The notes beneath the pieces were generated by a model. The model was not told the DNA's origin, made no database searches, and was given only the letters and a program-made list of their open reading frames with translations. The position numbers were made by a program, and so were the translations under genes. 64,000 nt of DNA from Antedon mediterranea. Taxonomy: Eukaryota; Echinodermata; Crinoidea; Comatulida; Antedonidae. Each line of letters begins with the position of its first letter. The first letter of the stretch is position 1. Location: NCBI RefSeq assembly GCF_964355755.1, contig NC_092672.1:4836001-4900000 (forward strand), read 5' to 3'. Positions 10,032 through 20,439 of the stretch are shown one piece after another.

Positions 10032-10994
10032 TTAAAGACAAGTCTCGGTTGTTGATAGTGTAGCCGTAATAGGCGATTTGTTAACAAGGCGGCGCAGAGC
10101 ACGTGAAAATGGCTGTAGACGCCAAACATAAATAAACGGATTCACCGCAGAGCTCAAATTGACAAGAAGTTCTGCAATGAGAACATACCAATACATGTCT
10201 GACTGTTGGTGTACAAGTAAATATACGACCGGTTGAAGAGCATGGGGAAAAAACGTAATACCGAATGCACAGATGACCAACGCACTTGTTTTAGCTGCTT
10301 TGGATCTCTTACGAACAATTTTACGTGTGCTGACGGGAATACAGATTATGTTTTTTTCATGTTTTCTTGCTTCTACAACAATTCTGAAATACAATATCAT
10401 CAACAGGATTGTACCAATCGCCACCAAGACTAAAGTTACGTAACGTTGAACTTCAATAGCGCGTCGACTAATCTGGTAGCAGAAGAAAATGCCCTCAATC
10501 TTGTCCACTTTCCAGAACACTTCCATGGTTCCGTAAAAAATACCCATTATCCATGACAAAGCAATAGAGAAATAGATTCTATGGAGAGTTATATGTTTAT
10601 AATAGTGTAGTGGTTTTATTATAGAAACGTAGCGATCCATTGTGATTAACAAAAGGTGGAACCAAGACACTGCAATAAAGACCTTTGTAGGAATGTACTG
10701 CAAGTGACAATTATTCTGTAGGTAGAGAGATCTGCGTGAGATACAAGCCCACATAAACATTGGTACGGCGATAATTCCTGTGAGTAGGTCCACAAACGCT
10801 AAGCTTCCAAGTAAAACAAACTGTGGTTCTTCAAAACTTCTACTAGTCTGTCGAATTACAAAAAGAACAAGTGCGTTTCCAACAATAATAACTAAATCCA
10901 ATGGTATATACACTGTTAGAACAAAAATTAAATTATCTCTCATTTCGTCTGTCGTGATATTTCTGCGTATTGGCATTTCATCCATTGTGTTCAT
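10032..10994 (-). CDS. Class A 7TM receptor, intronless (block A, gene 5)
   Basis: 320 residues from the first ATG; a start at Met4 (10,985, MDEMPIRRN) matches the usual family start equally well. Sequon NIT 12-14, Asp69 in TM2, Cys96, DRY 120-122, Cys172 in FFCYQ, Pro250 in TFFP, NPFIY 285-289. Helix 8 reads FSRALRRLV, so the usual FSCAL cysteine (possible palmitoylation site) is Arg here. The long Ser/Thr tail ends TETCL, which fits a class I PDZ-ligand pattern. Residue 3.32 is Thr103. An extra residue in ICL1 (TSRSFEEPQ) distinguishes this subclade. The block B copy has a stop codon and a frameshift. Confidence 0.9.
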   Translation of the reverse strand: MNTMDEMPIRRNITTDEMRDNLIFVLTVYIPLDLVIIVGNALVLFVIRQTSRSFEEPQFVLLGSLAFVDLLTGIIAVPMFMWACISRRSLYLQNNCHLQYIPTKVFIAVSWFHLLLITMDRYVSIIKPLHYYKHITLHRIYFSIALSWIMGIFYGTMEVFWKVDKIEGIFFCYQISRRAIEVQRYVTLVLVAIGTILLMILYFRIVVEARKHEKNIICIPVSTRKIVRKRSKAAKTSALVICAFGITFFPHALQPVVYLLVHQQSDMYWYVLIAELLVNLSSAVNPFIYVWRLQPFSRALRRLVNKSPITATLSTTETCL

Positions 10995-11447
10995 GGGATC
11001 CAGGATATGAAATTACTTAATGGTATTGAATCAACTTGGTATATAGTCAAACCAACCTTTTCCTCTACTCCAATTAAAACACCCAACCAGCGGATACTGC
11101 ATCAACTCTTTTACTGTATGCATCAACAATTTATTTCCGTAATATAAAATAATACTGTAAACAAGCACTGATATCTGTAAGCTTTAATTTAATTATTCAT
11201 ACGAAGTATTGCATTTCAGCTTGTTTCGGTTATTGTCTAAATCCGAATAAAGTTGAGAACACGAAACCAATTTTCCTACGCACAAAATATCTATGTTTGT
11301 GATATATAACATATTGACAAAAACAAAACAAATTTCCAAAACACTGAATTCAGATATTTTTATTTTACCAACCATAACGCATTATATATAAGCCTAAAGA
11401 AAGTTACTGCATGTTGTCCGACTACAGTCAAGTATACCTAAAAGAGG
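10995..11447. other. 5' flank of gene 5
   Basis: Contains a TTGAATCAACTTGG word and CCAACCTTTTCC, the family's conserved upstream words. No gene seen. Confidence 0.4.
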
Positions 11448-11600
11448 AAGATAAATCGAGGCCCGGCCTGTCTCAGAGAAATGGAGAAGAACTCTAGTGA
11501 AAAGGTTGGAAGGAAGAGGACTTTTGACACAGCCCCTCGAACTGCAGCAGACATAGCTAAATGGAGAACATACGTTTCTTCATGTTGTAACTACATGTTG
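11448..11600 (+). mobile_element. Retroposon ORF2 C-terminal relic
   Basis: Across two plus-strand frames the sequence gives EARPVSEKWRRTLVKRLEGR and then TFDTAPRTAADIAKWRTYV. This resembles the conserved C-terminal tail of many non-LTR retrotransposon proteins (R..KRW..D...RGLT...A..LA.DR.KWR). The frames are broken. A copy lies at 32,488-32,640 in block B. Confidence 0.4.
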
Positions 11601-12168
11601 AAATGCCCTCGTGCACACTAGATTGAACTGAATGAGGAATTCATTCAAAACAAAATACTTGTATGACAATTAAAAGCTTGTGTTTAAATCCAATATTTCA
11701 TTATATTTACCATGTCAAATTAATTTCTTTTTTGAATTAACTATTTAGTTTACATAATTATGTGCAATTCTAATTCTAAACTCCTCATTCGCGCTTTTTT
11801 TTCTCAAAATAGTCACGTGCAATAACAAATCAATAAAAGTGAACGACTGGCCTCAGTAATATGAACTGATCATACGACAAATTATTGAGCTGCAAATTAA
11901 GTACAGATCAGTAAACAAGTTTATGATTAAAATGGTAGAAAAAGCAAACAATTTTTTTTTACAATAAATACGCGTACACTAATAATAAAAATTGAAAGTT
12001 AAACAATAATGTCAGTTGTACTGCATTATTACATTAATATTAAGTGCAATGCATTGTAAATGAACATTTTTACTGGTGAAGAAATAAAAGTGGTTTTAAA
12101 CAAGACAAAACAAAAATAAATACGCATACACTTTGCAGCGACATGCAGATTGTGTCTAAAAAGAAGTC
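11601..12168. other. AT-rich spacer, 3' flank of gene 6
   Basis: No gene seen. It is nearly identical to 32,640-33,205, consistent with the very recent duplication of gene 6. Confidence 0.45.
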
Positions 12169-13122
12169 TTAGAGACAGACTTCGGTTGTTGATTTTGAAG
12201 CTTTAGTAGTAAACTTGTTTAGAAGACGACGCAGAGCACATGAAAATTGCTGTAGACGACAAACATATATAAACGGATTCACCGCCGAGCTCATATAAAC
12301 AAGAACGTCTGCAATCAAATCATACCAATACAAGTCTGACGGTTGATATACCAAATATAGGACTGGTTTCATAGCGTAAGGCAAAAACGTAATACCGAAT
12401 GCTCCGATGACAAGGGCACTTGTTTTAGCTGCTTTGAATCTTTTACGAACAATCCTACGTGTGCTGACTGGAATACTGACAATTCTTTTTTCATGTTTTC
12501 TTGCTTCTAAAAAGATTCTGAAATATAATATGATCAATAAAATTGTATCAGTCAAAATCATCCATAAAGTAATGTAACGTTGAACATCAATAGCACGTTG
12601 GTCCATCTGGTAACAGAAGAAAATTCCCTCAATCTTTTCCATTGCCCAGAACAACTCCACGGTGCCATAAACACAACCTATAACCCATGACAAAGCAATA
12701 GAGAAGTATATTCTATTAAGATTTACAAGTTTATGATACTGTAGCGGTTTCATTATAGAAACGTAGCGATCTACGGTGATGCACAGAAGATGGCACACAG
12801 ATACTGAAATACAGATATTTGAAGGAATGTACTGTATCTGACATAAGTCAATGTTTTGTAGGTAGAGAGATCTCTGTAAGATACAAGCCCACATAAACAT
12901 TGGTACGGCGATAATTCCGGTGAGTAGGTCCACAAACGCTAAGCTTCCTAGTAAAACAAACTGTGGTTCGTCATAACTTCGAGTTTGTCGAATCAAAAAA
13001 AGAACAAGCGCGTTTCCAGAAATAATAACAAAATCCAATGGTATATACACTGTTAAAACAAAAATTAAATTATCTCTCATTTCTTCTGTCGTGATATTTC
13101 TGAGTGTAAAAAGTTCGTCCAT
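12169..13122 (-). CDS. Class A 7TM receptor, intronless (block A, gene 6)
   Basis: 317 residues. Sequon NIT 9-11, Cys94 inside IDLCQIQYIP, DRY 118-120, Cys170, Pro248 in TFLP, NPFIY 282-286. TM5 is unusual in having an acidic residue (TDTILLIILY, Asp192). TM3 is cysteine-rich (ICISVSVCHLLC). The tail after helix 8 is Lys/Ser/Thr-rich and ends TEVCL. Its block B partner at 33,206 differs by one residue as far as I can align by eye (Arg45 here, Gln there), making this the least diverged pair in the array. Confidence 0.92.
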   Translation of the reverse strand: MDELFTLRNITTEEMRDNLIFVLTVYIPLDFVIISGNALVLFLIRQTRSYDEPQFVLLGSLAFVDLLTGIIAVPMFMWACILQRSLYLQNIDLCQIQYIPSNICISVSVCHLLCITVDRYVSIMKPLQYHKLVNLNRIYFSIALSWVIGCVYGTVELFWAMEKIEGIFFCYQMDQRAIDVQRYITLWMILTDTILLIILYFRIFLEARKHEKRIVSIPVSTRRIVRKRFKAAKTSALVIGAFGITFLPYAMKPVLYLVYQPSDLYWYDLIADVLVYMSSAVNPFIYVCRLQQFSCALRRLLNKFTTKASKSTTEVCL

Positions 13123-13771
13123 TGTGTACAGGATGAAGAGTAATATTAATTAAAAATGATGGTATGAAATAATCAAATCATTTCCAGCAACAGGTATCAG
13201 TATTAAGTTACATTTATAGGTCATATCAATAATTCACTTCCTTATGGATCTACCAGATACAATATCTCAAGAAGGCTACAGTAGTTATCTAACCAACACC
13301 AAAGATTAATTTCTTCAACTTGTTTATCTTTTGTATCTTCAAGGAAGAGTTAAATTAATGTAACTCTTCCCTGGTATCTTGTATACTTTTTAGACTTGTT
13401 AGCATAATTGTCATCAACATATATCTCTTTTCCAGTGCAAGTAATTCTCTGTTGTTATAGGATGAATAATGTTGAATCTTTGAAAACCCAATGTAGCTAT
13501 AACACCACCGAACCGGTATTCAATGTTAGGTTACTAGCAGAGAAGATAATCCGGTAGATTTTGAAACAACATTGCTTTTTAGTGGTCTTGATGATGACAA
13601 ACTACACAGGTTTTAACTCTAGTAAAATATGACTGGCAGTGGTAGGCCTACAGCGAGTGACTTTTTAGAACTGAAACGAATTAAATAGGCAGTTTGGATT
13701 ATTCTTTGATGTTGTCGATGATACAAATCCTTCTTTCATTCGTCCATGATAGGGCTTGAAAAAAGGTATGT
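13123..13771. other. Spacer between genes 6 and 7
   Basis: Upstream flank of gene 6, including TTCACTTCCTTATGG in place of the usual TTCATTTCCTTATAA word. It also holds an imperfect inverted pair, GGAAGAGTTA / TAACTCTTCC, at 13,342-13,372. No gene seen. Confidence 0.4.
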
Positions 13772-14728
13772 CTACAGACAAATCTCGTTTTCTGGATTTT
13801 TAGCTGTGGCAGACGCTTTGTTAAAAAGACGACGCAGAGCAGATGAAAATTTCCGGAGACGACAAACATATATGAAAGGATTGACAGCTGAACTCATAGT
13901 GATTAGAACTTCAGCACTCAAAACATACAAGTACACGTCTGAGCGTTGGTATCCGAACGAGTATACGACTGGTCTCAGGGCATAGGGCAAGTACACAATA
14001 ATGAATGCTCCGATGACGATTGCACTCGTTTTTGCTGCTCTGTATCTTTTCCGAAAAACTCTCCGTGTACTGGCTGGAATACTGACTATGTTTTTCTCAT
14101 GTTTCCTTGCTTTTAAAACAATTCTGAAATACATTGTGCACAGTAAGATTATACCAATTGACCCCATAGCTAAGGTTATGTAACGTTGAACTTCAATAGC
14201 GAATCGATTCATCTGGTAGCAGAAGAAAATTCCATCAATTTTTTCCATTTCCCCGAACAATTGTATCACGCCGTAAAAACAACTTATAATCCATGAGATA
14301 GAAATACAGAAATAGATTCTACGGAGAGTTACAAGTTTATGATATTGTAGCGGTTTTATTATAGAAACGTAGCGATCCACGGTGATAAATATAAGGTGGA
14401 ACCAAGAGACAGAAGCACAGATCTTTGAAGGAATATACTGTAACTCGCATACATCAATGTCCTGTAGATAGAGAGATCTCCGTAAGATACAACCCCACGT
14501 ATATATTGGTACGGCGATAATTCCCGTGAGTAGATCCACAAACGCTAAGCTTCCAAATAAAATGAATTGCGGTTCGTCATAACTTCGAGTTTGCCGAATT
14601 ACAACAATAATAAGCGCGTTTCCAAAAATAACAACTATATCCAATGGTATATACACTGATAGAAAGAAAATCAAATTATCTCTCATTTCTTCTGTCGTAA
14701 TATTTCTGAGTGTAACAATTTCATCCAT
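13772..14728 (-). CDS. Class A 7TM receptor, intronless (block A, gene 7)
   Basis: 318 residues. Sequon NIT 9-11, Cys94 (DVCELQY), DRY 118-120, Cys170, Pro248 in VYLP, NPFIY 283-287. Helix 8 is FSSALRRLF, with Ser in place of the usual Cys. The tail NKASATAKNPENEICL is shared almost verbatim with 34,803 and, in part, with 56,868. ECL3 has the GYQRSDVYLY type, also used by genes 500, 15938 and 56868. ICL3 carries STRRVFRKRYRAAKTS. The block B copy at 34,803 is open but noticeably diverged, unlike the gene 6 pair. Confidence 0.92.
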   Translation of the reverse strand: MDEIVTLRNITTEEMRDNLIFFLSVYIPLDIVVIFGNALIIVVIRQTRSYDEPQFILFGSLAFVDLLTGIIAVPIYTWGCILRRSLYLQDIDVCELQYIPSKICASVSWFHLIFITVDRYVSIIKPLQYHKLVTLRRIYFCISISWIISCFYGVIQLFGEMEKIDGIFFCYQMNRFAIEVQRYITLAMGSIGIILLCTMYFRIVLKARKHEKNIVSIPASTRRVFRKRYRAAKTSAIVIGAFIIVYLPYALRPVVYSFGYQRSDVYLYVLSAEVLITMSSAVNPFIYVCRLRKFSSALRRLFNKASATAKNPENEICL

Positions 14729-15285
14729 TATGTACAGAATTTAGAGTAATATTAATTAAAATTGATGGTATAAAGAGAGTCATTGCAATTCTAGGCCGTG
14801 TAATAATAATAATTCATTTCCTTACCAATACAGTAAACAAACACAAATATCAGAAGCTATAATCTGTATGTTTCATATTACAAAGTACCGTACTGTATCA
14901 GAATATTATATTGTTGACCAGCAGAAAAAAAATTAAGACAGGTTATCAACTAAACATTATCCGAAAGTTTACTGCAATTTGTACGATAGGAAGAAATGAG
15001 AGATCAACAGTTATATTATATTCCCCAACTTGTTTATATTTTTTATCTTGTACATTTCAACATAATTGTCATTATCATAATCTTTTCCAATGCGAGTAAT
15101 TATCTGTTGTTATAGGATGAATAAATGAATATTTGAAAAACCCATAAGGCCGTTAAACCGAACCGGTAATTGATGTCACTAGCAGAGAAGAAGATAAAGA
15201 CGAAAATACTCTTAGAAGATATATGGCAAACATCACGGGTTTCAATTCTAGTAAATATGTTAAACCCGGTATAGGATATGGTAGT
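14729..15285. other. 5' flank of gene 7 and spacer
   Basis: AT-rich. Contains the family word TTCATTTCCTTACC near 14,815 and the segment TGTTGTTATAGGATGAATAAA that recurs in several spacers (17,070, 37,350, 43,620, 46,120). No gene seen. Confidence 0.4.
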
Positions 15286-15441
15286 CTAGTACAGTGCCTG
15301 ACTCGTTAGTATTGCTACACCATCATTTCCTGAAACATATATAAACGGATTTACTCATATTGCTCATATTGATTAGAAGAAACCAACAAAACACCAATGT
15401 TTGTCAGTCGTAATATTTTTGCTTGTAAAATGTTCATCCAT
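15286..15441 (-). pseudogene. Collapsed receptor with N terminus plus TM7 scrap
   Basis: The minus strand starts MDEHFTSKNITTDKHWCF and stops after 21 codons. Downstream, out of frame, are bases matching the TM7 codons for VNPFIYV. This shows that the 38-codon stubs at 17,254, 43,801 and 46,303 probably arose by internal deletion of a normal receptor, with this copy keeping a remnant of the deleted interior. Confidence 0.65.
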
Positions 15442-15499
15442 TGAATGTAAAGTAATATATAAGATGGTATTGAGAGAACAACCCGTTTCCTGAAATATC

Positions 15500-15937
15500 A
15501 ATATCCCATCAGTAGAAGCCTAATACCAACTGAATGGATTTTTTTTCTACAGATTTTACTAAGAATTTACAATTACAGTAAAATACATCACAACCAAGTC
15601 GTCTGATTTCCGGCAAGTCTTCCAAGAAAATGTGGACAAACTTACATTTGTAGAGGATATAAGCTGAATGAGTACAAAGATTAATAAAATTATCAAAATG
15701 CATGTTGGATTTCTGTCCACAAAGTGTAGTAACCATCTGTAGGAGTATGCCTGGTGAAATGGCGGTTTCGTTCTTGGTATCCATTTTACGGTATAACCAG
15801 TTAATTCGCAAAAAGCCTGTTTGATTGACAGCAGTGATTTAGCATAGGTTAACATATTGGATTGTTCTTTAATGTTATCGCCAATACAAGCCGTTCTCTC
15901 ATTCATCCATGGTGGGGCCTGATACAAACTTACATGC
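15500..15937. repeat. Duplicated receptor 3'-flank module
   Basis: Lies immediately downstream of the receptor at 15,938 and is copied at 49,640-50,012 downstream of the receptor pseudogene at 50,013, with a deletion in the second copy. Partly open minus-strand frames (containing APPWMNERTACIGDN) overlap each other in different frames and change length between copies, so I treat them as 3' flank and not genes. A more diverged piece lies at 56,700-56,850 before the receptor at 56,868. Confidence 0.5.
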
Positions 15938-16894
15938 CTATACTGACAAATATCGCTTACTGGATTTTTGGCTGTGGCAGACGTTTTGATAAAAAGACGA
16001 CGCAGAGTACATAGAAATTGTTGTAAACGACAAACATATGAACGGATTCACCGCAGAGCTCATATTGACTAGAATATCTCCAATCAGAACATACCAATAC
16101 ACGTCTGACCTTTGGTATCCTAAGGAGTGTACCACTGGTCTCAGTGTATATGGCAAGTACACAATAATGAATGCTCCGATGATGATAGCACTCGTTTTAG
16201 CTGCTCTGTATCTTTTACGAACAACCTTTCGTGTTCTTACTGGAATACTAAATATGCATTTCTCATGTTTCCTTGCTCCTAAAACAATTCTGAAATACAT
16301 TATCATCAATAAGATTGTACCAGTAGGCATCATTACTAAAGCTATATAACGTTGAACTTCAATAGCGCGTCGATCCATTTGATAGCAGAAGAAAATTCCA
16401 TCAATCCTTTTCATTTCCCCGAACAATTGTACCATGCCGTAAAAACAACCTATAATCCATGAGAATACAATGGAAAAGTAGATTCTACGGAGAGTTACAA
16501 GATTATAATATTGTAGCGGTTTCATTATAGAAACGTAGCGATCCACGGTGATTAATAGAAGATGCCAAGCAGAGATTGTGATAAACATTGTTGAAGGAAT
16601 ATACTGTAATTCACACTCGTAAAAATTCTGTAAAAAGAGCGATCTGCGTGAGATACAAGCAAACATAAACATTGGTACGGCAATAATTCCTGTGAGTAGG
16701 TCCACAAACGCTAAGCTTCCTAGTAAAACAAACTGTGGTTCGTCATAACTTCGAGTTTGTCGTATTACAAAAAGAACAAGTGCGTTTCCAACAACAATAA
16801 CTAAACCCAATGGTATGTACACTGCTAGAACAAACATCAAATTATTTCTCATTTCGTCAGTCGTGACATTTCTGCTTGTAAAAACTTCATCCAT
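15938..16894 (-). CDS. Class A 7TM receptor with frameshifted TM7 end
   Basis: 318 codons, but the last 32 are out of family frame. Residues 1-286 are normal: sequon NVT 9-11, Cys94, DRY 118-120, Cys170, VYLP 246-248, SAVNPFI. At 16,030-16,040 the plus strand reads ACAAACATATGAACGG where paralogues (50,100; 56,960) read ACAAACATATAT(A/G)AACGG, a loss of two bases. NPFIY becomes NPFIC and helix 8 is replaced by an unrelated Ser-rich tail ending KRYLSV. The reading stays open, so a protein may still be made, but without the NPxxY tyrosine and helix 8 coupling is doubtful. A recent pseudogene, a sequencing error or an assembly error in an AT dinucleotide run are all possible. Confidence 0.8.
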   Translation of the reverse strand: MDEVFTSRNVTTDEMRNNLMFVLAVYIPLGLVIVVGNALVLFVIRQTRSYDEPQFVLLGSLAFVDLLTGIIAVPMFMFACISRRSLFLQNFYECELQYIPSTMFITISAWHLLLITVDRYVSIMKPLQYYNLVTLRRIYFSIVFSWIIGCFYGMVQLFGEMKRIDGIFFCYQMDRRAIEVQRYIALVMMPTGTILLMIMYFRIVLGARKHEKCIFSIPVRTRKVVRKRYRAAKTSAIIIGAFIIVYLPYTLRPVVHSLGYQRSDVYWYVLIGDILVNMSSAVNPFICLSFTTISMYSASSFYQNVCHSQKSSKRYLSV

Positions 16895-17253
16895 TGTGTA
16901 TAGAATGTGAAGTACTTTAGTATTAATTAAATATTAAGAATGATAACATTAATTGGCTTCCTATTGCACCAACCGTTTCCTGTAGATAATTGATAAATTC
17001 AAAACGTACAATCTTTTGTATCTTGTACATTTTAACATATTTTAATTATCTTTTCCAATGCGAGTAATTCTCTGTTGTTATAGGATGAATAAATGAATAT
17101 TTGAAAAAAAAATAAGGCCGTTAAACCGAACCGGTAATTAATGTTACTAGCAGAGAAGAAGATAAAGAAGAAAATACACTCAGAAGATTGAGACAAACTG
17201 CACGGGTTTCAATTCTAGTAAAATATGTTAAACTCGGTATAGGATATGGTAGT
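16895..17253. other. 5' flank and spacer
   Basis: Nearly identical to 43,442-43,800 and 45,944-46,302, showing one ancestral flank used by three receptors. It includes CCAACCGTTTCCTGTAG, the family AGGAAA word on the minus strand. No gene seen. Confidence 0.45.
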
Positions 17254-17370
17254 CTAGTACAGTGCCTGACTCGTTGGTATTCCTACACCACCATTTTCTG
17301 AAACTGGAAAACCAAGAAAACACCAATGTTTGTCAGTCGTAATATTTTTGCTTGTAAAATATTCATCCAT
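17254..17370 (-). pseudogene. 38-codon receptor stub (copy 1)
   Basis: ATG and the first 13 codons match a receptor N terminus (MDEYFTSKNITTD, with sequon). The frame then reads KHWCFLGFPVSENGG and ends SQALY before a stop. It retains the receptor-type 5' flank. Two further copies (43,801; 46,303) keep the same 38-codon frame, and the copy at 15,286 shows it is a deletion derivative. There is no signal peptide or membrane segment. Most likely a pseudogene, but the open frame recurs. Confidence 0.5.
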
Positions 17371-17532
17371 TGTGTATAGAATGTAAAGTAATATATTTTT
17401 TTCAAGATGGTATTGAGAGAACAATCCCTTTCCTGAAATATTAATATCCAATCAGTAGAAGCCTATACCAACTGAATGGATTTTTTTTCTACAGATTTTA
17501 CTAAGAATTTACAATTACAGTAAAATACATCA

Positions 17533-18670
17533 TATTAGAACAAAACATTTGGGGAAATAAATTTATAAGTTATAACAGCCTATCACTACTGTATAGAAAC
17601 TGGATAAGATCCGGTATTAGAAAAATAAAAGATATTGTTTTTGGTAATAGATTCATTAATTCGAATATGTTACTTGAAATTCTAATTTCAAAATCAAATT
17701 GGATAGCAGAATTTCACACATTACTACAAGCCATTCCACAAGAATGGAAAGACGTTATTAAGTCAAAAAATGAAAATACAATACAGGACAAAATTCAGTC
17801 TGCTACTAAATTATGTAAAATAACAAGTAAGCAAATGTATAACTGTTTTATTAGAACAAAAGGTATAGAACCAAAATGTCAAATAAAATGGCAGTTGTAT
17901 TTTAATACTACAATTGATTGGAAATTAACCTGGGAGCGTAAAATATAATTAATTAAGGAAAACAAGCTCAAACAAATTAACTTTAAGTTACTACATAGAA
18001 TTATGCCAACTAGAAAGAGGTTATGTATATGGAAAAATGTAAACATAAACAAATGTCCACAATGCGACTGTGTTGAAGATGATGCACATTTATTTTTTTA
18101 ATGTGCAGAGGCAAATCATTTGTGGCTTTACATAAATGAGCATACAATAACTAAATTCAATATCGAGGCAAATTTCAAAAATATAATACTTGGCACTGGA
18201 AATACATAATTATGTAGATCATGTGTTTTTAATTGGTTTGCTAAGCATATACAAAGCTAATGTATTAAAACAACTAAATAAATGGAAATATGCCTCACTT
18301 CATCATCTCTTTATAAATGAAAAAAATATAAGAATATACATATTATCAATGCTATAAACAACAATTATGTATGAAAATAATTAAACGTATTACTTACCTG
18401 AAAAATTGTATAAATAAAAAAATGAATGTTTTTTTGAAACAATATTCATAAGGTATAATATTATAAAGTTTACTTTAATGTATGTGCAATATTTATATAC
18501 AGTACTATAAAAAGATTATTTGTGTGCTGTCTTATATTAACAACTTCTTCTATGATATTATTTTATTATATTATATAATAATGAATTTTGTATATACATT
18601 ATTGAATGAATAAAGATTGAATGAATAAAGATGAGAGAGACCCATAAAAGATAAAAAAAAAAAAAAAAAA
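17533..18670 (+). mobile_element. 5'-truncated non-LTR retroposon (copy 1)
   Basis: Open on the plus strand from 17,535 to about 17,948, with a C-terminal retrotransposon-protein region. After one stop it continues as FKLLHRIMPTRKRLCIWK and CPQCDCVEDDAHLFF, the Cys-rich zinc-finger-like tail (zf-RVT type) of many non-LTR reverse transcriptases. The 3' end has TTGAATGAATAAAGA units and then a poly-A run. It is flanked by a 29-bp direct repeat (17,504-17,532 and 18,671-18,699, AGAATTTACAATTACAG...ACATCA), a target-site duplication. Internal stops make it dead. The same insertion at 46,581 shows it predates that duplication. Confidence 0.85.
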
Positions 18671-18699
18671 AGAATTTACAATTACAGTAAAATACATCA

Positions 18700-19515
18700 A
18701 AACCATATCGTCTGGTTTGCAGCAAGTCTTCCGAGAAAATGTGTACATAAAATTAATTACATTTGTAGAAGATAGAAGCTTAATGAGCCAAGAATACAAA
18801 CAAAGATTAATAAAGTTATAAAAATGCATGTTGGACTTCTGTTCACAAAGTGTAGTTAACATATATTAAACAGTAATATTATTATAAATCAAGATGGTAT
18901 TGAATCAACTTGTTATTATCTATAGTAAAACCAATCTTTTCCTCTAATTTAATACCATCCAATCATCAATGGCCTATTTTGACACGCAATCTGATTCCAT
19001 GTAGTATCAAACAATTCATTTCCTTAATATTATAAACACACCAACATTTTATTTGTACGGAATTTTCAGCTTTGTGGTGCATGACTTAACGTTTTCAAAA
19101 GATTAAGACATTTTGTTGGTTCACTTAAAATGGAAAATCATTTTGCTTTGGCATAATTAAGGCAATAAAACTACAGAAAAACATATCAAATTGCAAAAAT
19201 GATAGGTCAATGTTAAAATATTGTTAATAGACAGATGTTCGCCGAAGTTTGTCAACTGGTCTACACTAGTAACTTTGGCAAATTGTAATTACCAGAGTTT
19301 TCTCAAGTTTGCATATCATTAACTCCTGTCCTTAGCCTAATAATGGAACTTACTAGAATAGGCATGACAATTACCGAGCAGGCTACACATTATCCTAAAA
19401 CATTAATTACAGAACAGCGTAAGATTATCAACTTTTAAGCATGAAAATAAATAAAGAAAAATCTTGACACAAAAATGTCCAGCAATATGACCAGCATCGG
19501 TTTTTCGCTTTGAAA
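18700..19515. other. Spacer, 3' flank of the receptor at 19,516
   Basis: Contains a receptor upstream-type flank (TTGAATCAACTTGTT near 18,900; ccaatca near 18,958) with no receptor attached. A segment at 19,245-19,325 (GAAGTTTGTCAACTGGTCTA...CCAGAGTTT) recurs at 38,265, 38,480, 42,245, 44,780 and 48,345 and looks like a short dispersed repeat. No gene seen. Confidence 0.4.
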
Positions 19516-20439
19516 CTATAGTAGAAAATTAGTTAAAATACGACGCAGAGCACATGAAAATTGCTGTAGACGCCAAACATATATAAACGGATTTACTGCA
19601 GAGCTCATATTGACTAGAAGTTCTACAATCAGATCATACCAAAACAAGTCTGACGGTTGGTATACCAAATATAAGACCGGTTTCAGAGCACTAGGCAAAA
19701 ACGCAATAACGAATGCTCCGATGATGATAGCACTCGTTTTAGCTGCTTTGTATCTTTTCCGAACAATCTTACGTGTGCGGACTGGAATACTGACTATGTT
19801 TTTCTCATGTTTCCTTGCTTCTAAAACAATTCTGAAATACATTATCATCAATATCATTGTACCAGTAGACATCATTACTAAAGCTATATAACGTTGAACT
19901 TCAAAAGCGCGTCCATTCATCTCATAGCAGAAGAGAATGCCATCAATCTTCTTAATTCCTCCAAACAAGTTTACTATGCCGTAAAAACAACCCATAATCC
20001 ATGAGATAGCAATAGATAAATAGATTCTACGGAGAGTTATAATTTTATGATATTGTAGCGGTTTTATGATAAAAACGTAGCGATCCACGGTGATTAACAA
20101 AAGGTGGAACCAAGACACTGCAATAAAGGTTATTGTAGGAATATACTGCAACTCACATATACTGTCTGGGTAGTGAGATCCTTTTAATATACAAGCCCAC
20201 ATATACATTGGTACTGCGATAATTCCTGTGAGTAAATCCACAAACGCTAAGCTTCCCAGTAAAACAAACTGTGGTTCGTCATAACTTCGAGTTTGTCGAA
20301 ATACAAACAAAACAAGACTATTCCCAACAATAATAACTAAATCCAATGGTATGTACACTGATAGAACAAATATTAAATTATCTCTCATTTCGTCAGTCGT
20401 GACGTTTCTGTTTGTGAAAGTTTTGTCCATTGTGTACAA
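19516..20439 (-). CDS. Class A 7TM receptor, intronless (19,516 clade)
   Basis: 307 residues from the first ATG; Met4 (20,430, MDKTFTNRN) is the more typical start. Sequon NVT 12-14, TM1 has GNSLVLF where most relatives have GNALVLF, Cys95 (SICELQY), DRY 119-121 followed by VFI where relatives have VSI, ECL2 cysteine in LFCYEM, Pro in AFLP, NPFIY present. ECL1 is distinct (KGSHYPDS) and lacks the RRSLYLQ of most relatives. The tail is very short (RRILTNFLL) with no Ser/Thr phosphorylation cluster. Its paralogue at 48,635 follows an identical stub-plus-retroposon spacer. Confidence 0.9.
   Translation of the reverse strand: MYTMDKTFTNRNVTTDEMRDNLIFVLSVYIPLDLVIIVGNSLVLFVFRQTRSYDEPQFVLLGSLAFVDLLTGIIAVPMYMWACILKGSHYPDSICELQYIPTITFIAVSWFHLLLITVDRYVFIIKPLQYHKIITLRRIYLSIAISWIMGCFYGIVNLFGGIKKIDGILFCYEMNGRAFEVQRYIALVMMSTGTMILMIMYFRIVLEARKHEKNIVSIPVRTRKIVRKRYKAAKTSAIIIGAFVIAFLPSALKPVLYLVYQPSDLFWYDLIVELLVNMSSAVNPFIYVWRLQQFSCALRRILTNFLL

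Noticed and set aside
15509-15927. Overlapping minus-strand frames of 100 and 122 codons downstream of receptor 15,938
   Set aside because: Two registers of the same 3' flank. The copy at 49,671-50,002 has different lengths and frames, so the coding potential is not maintained.
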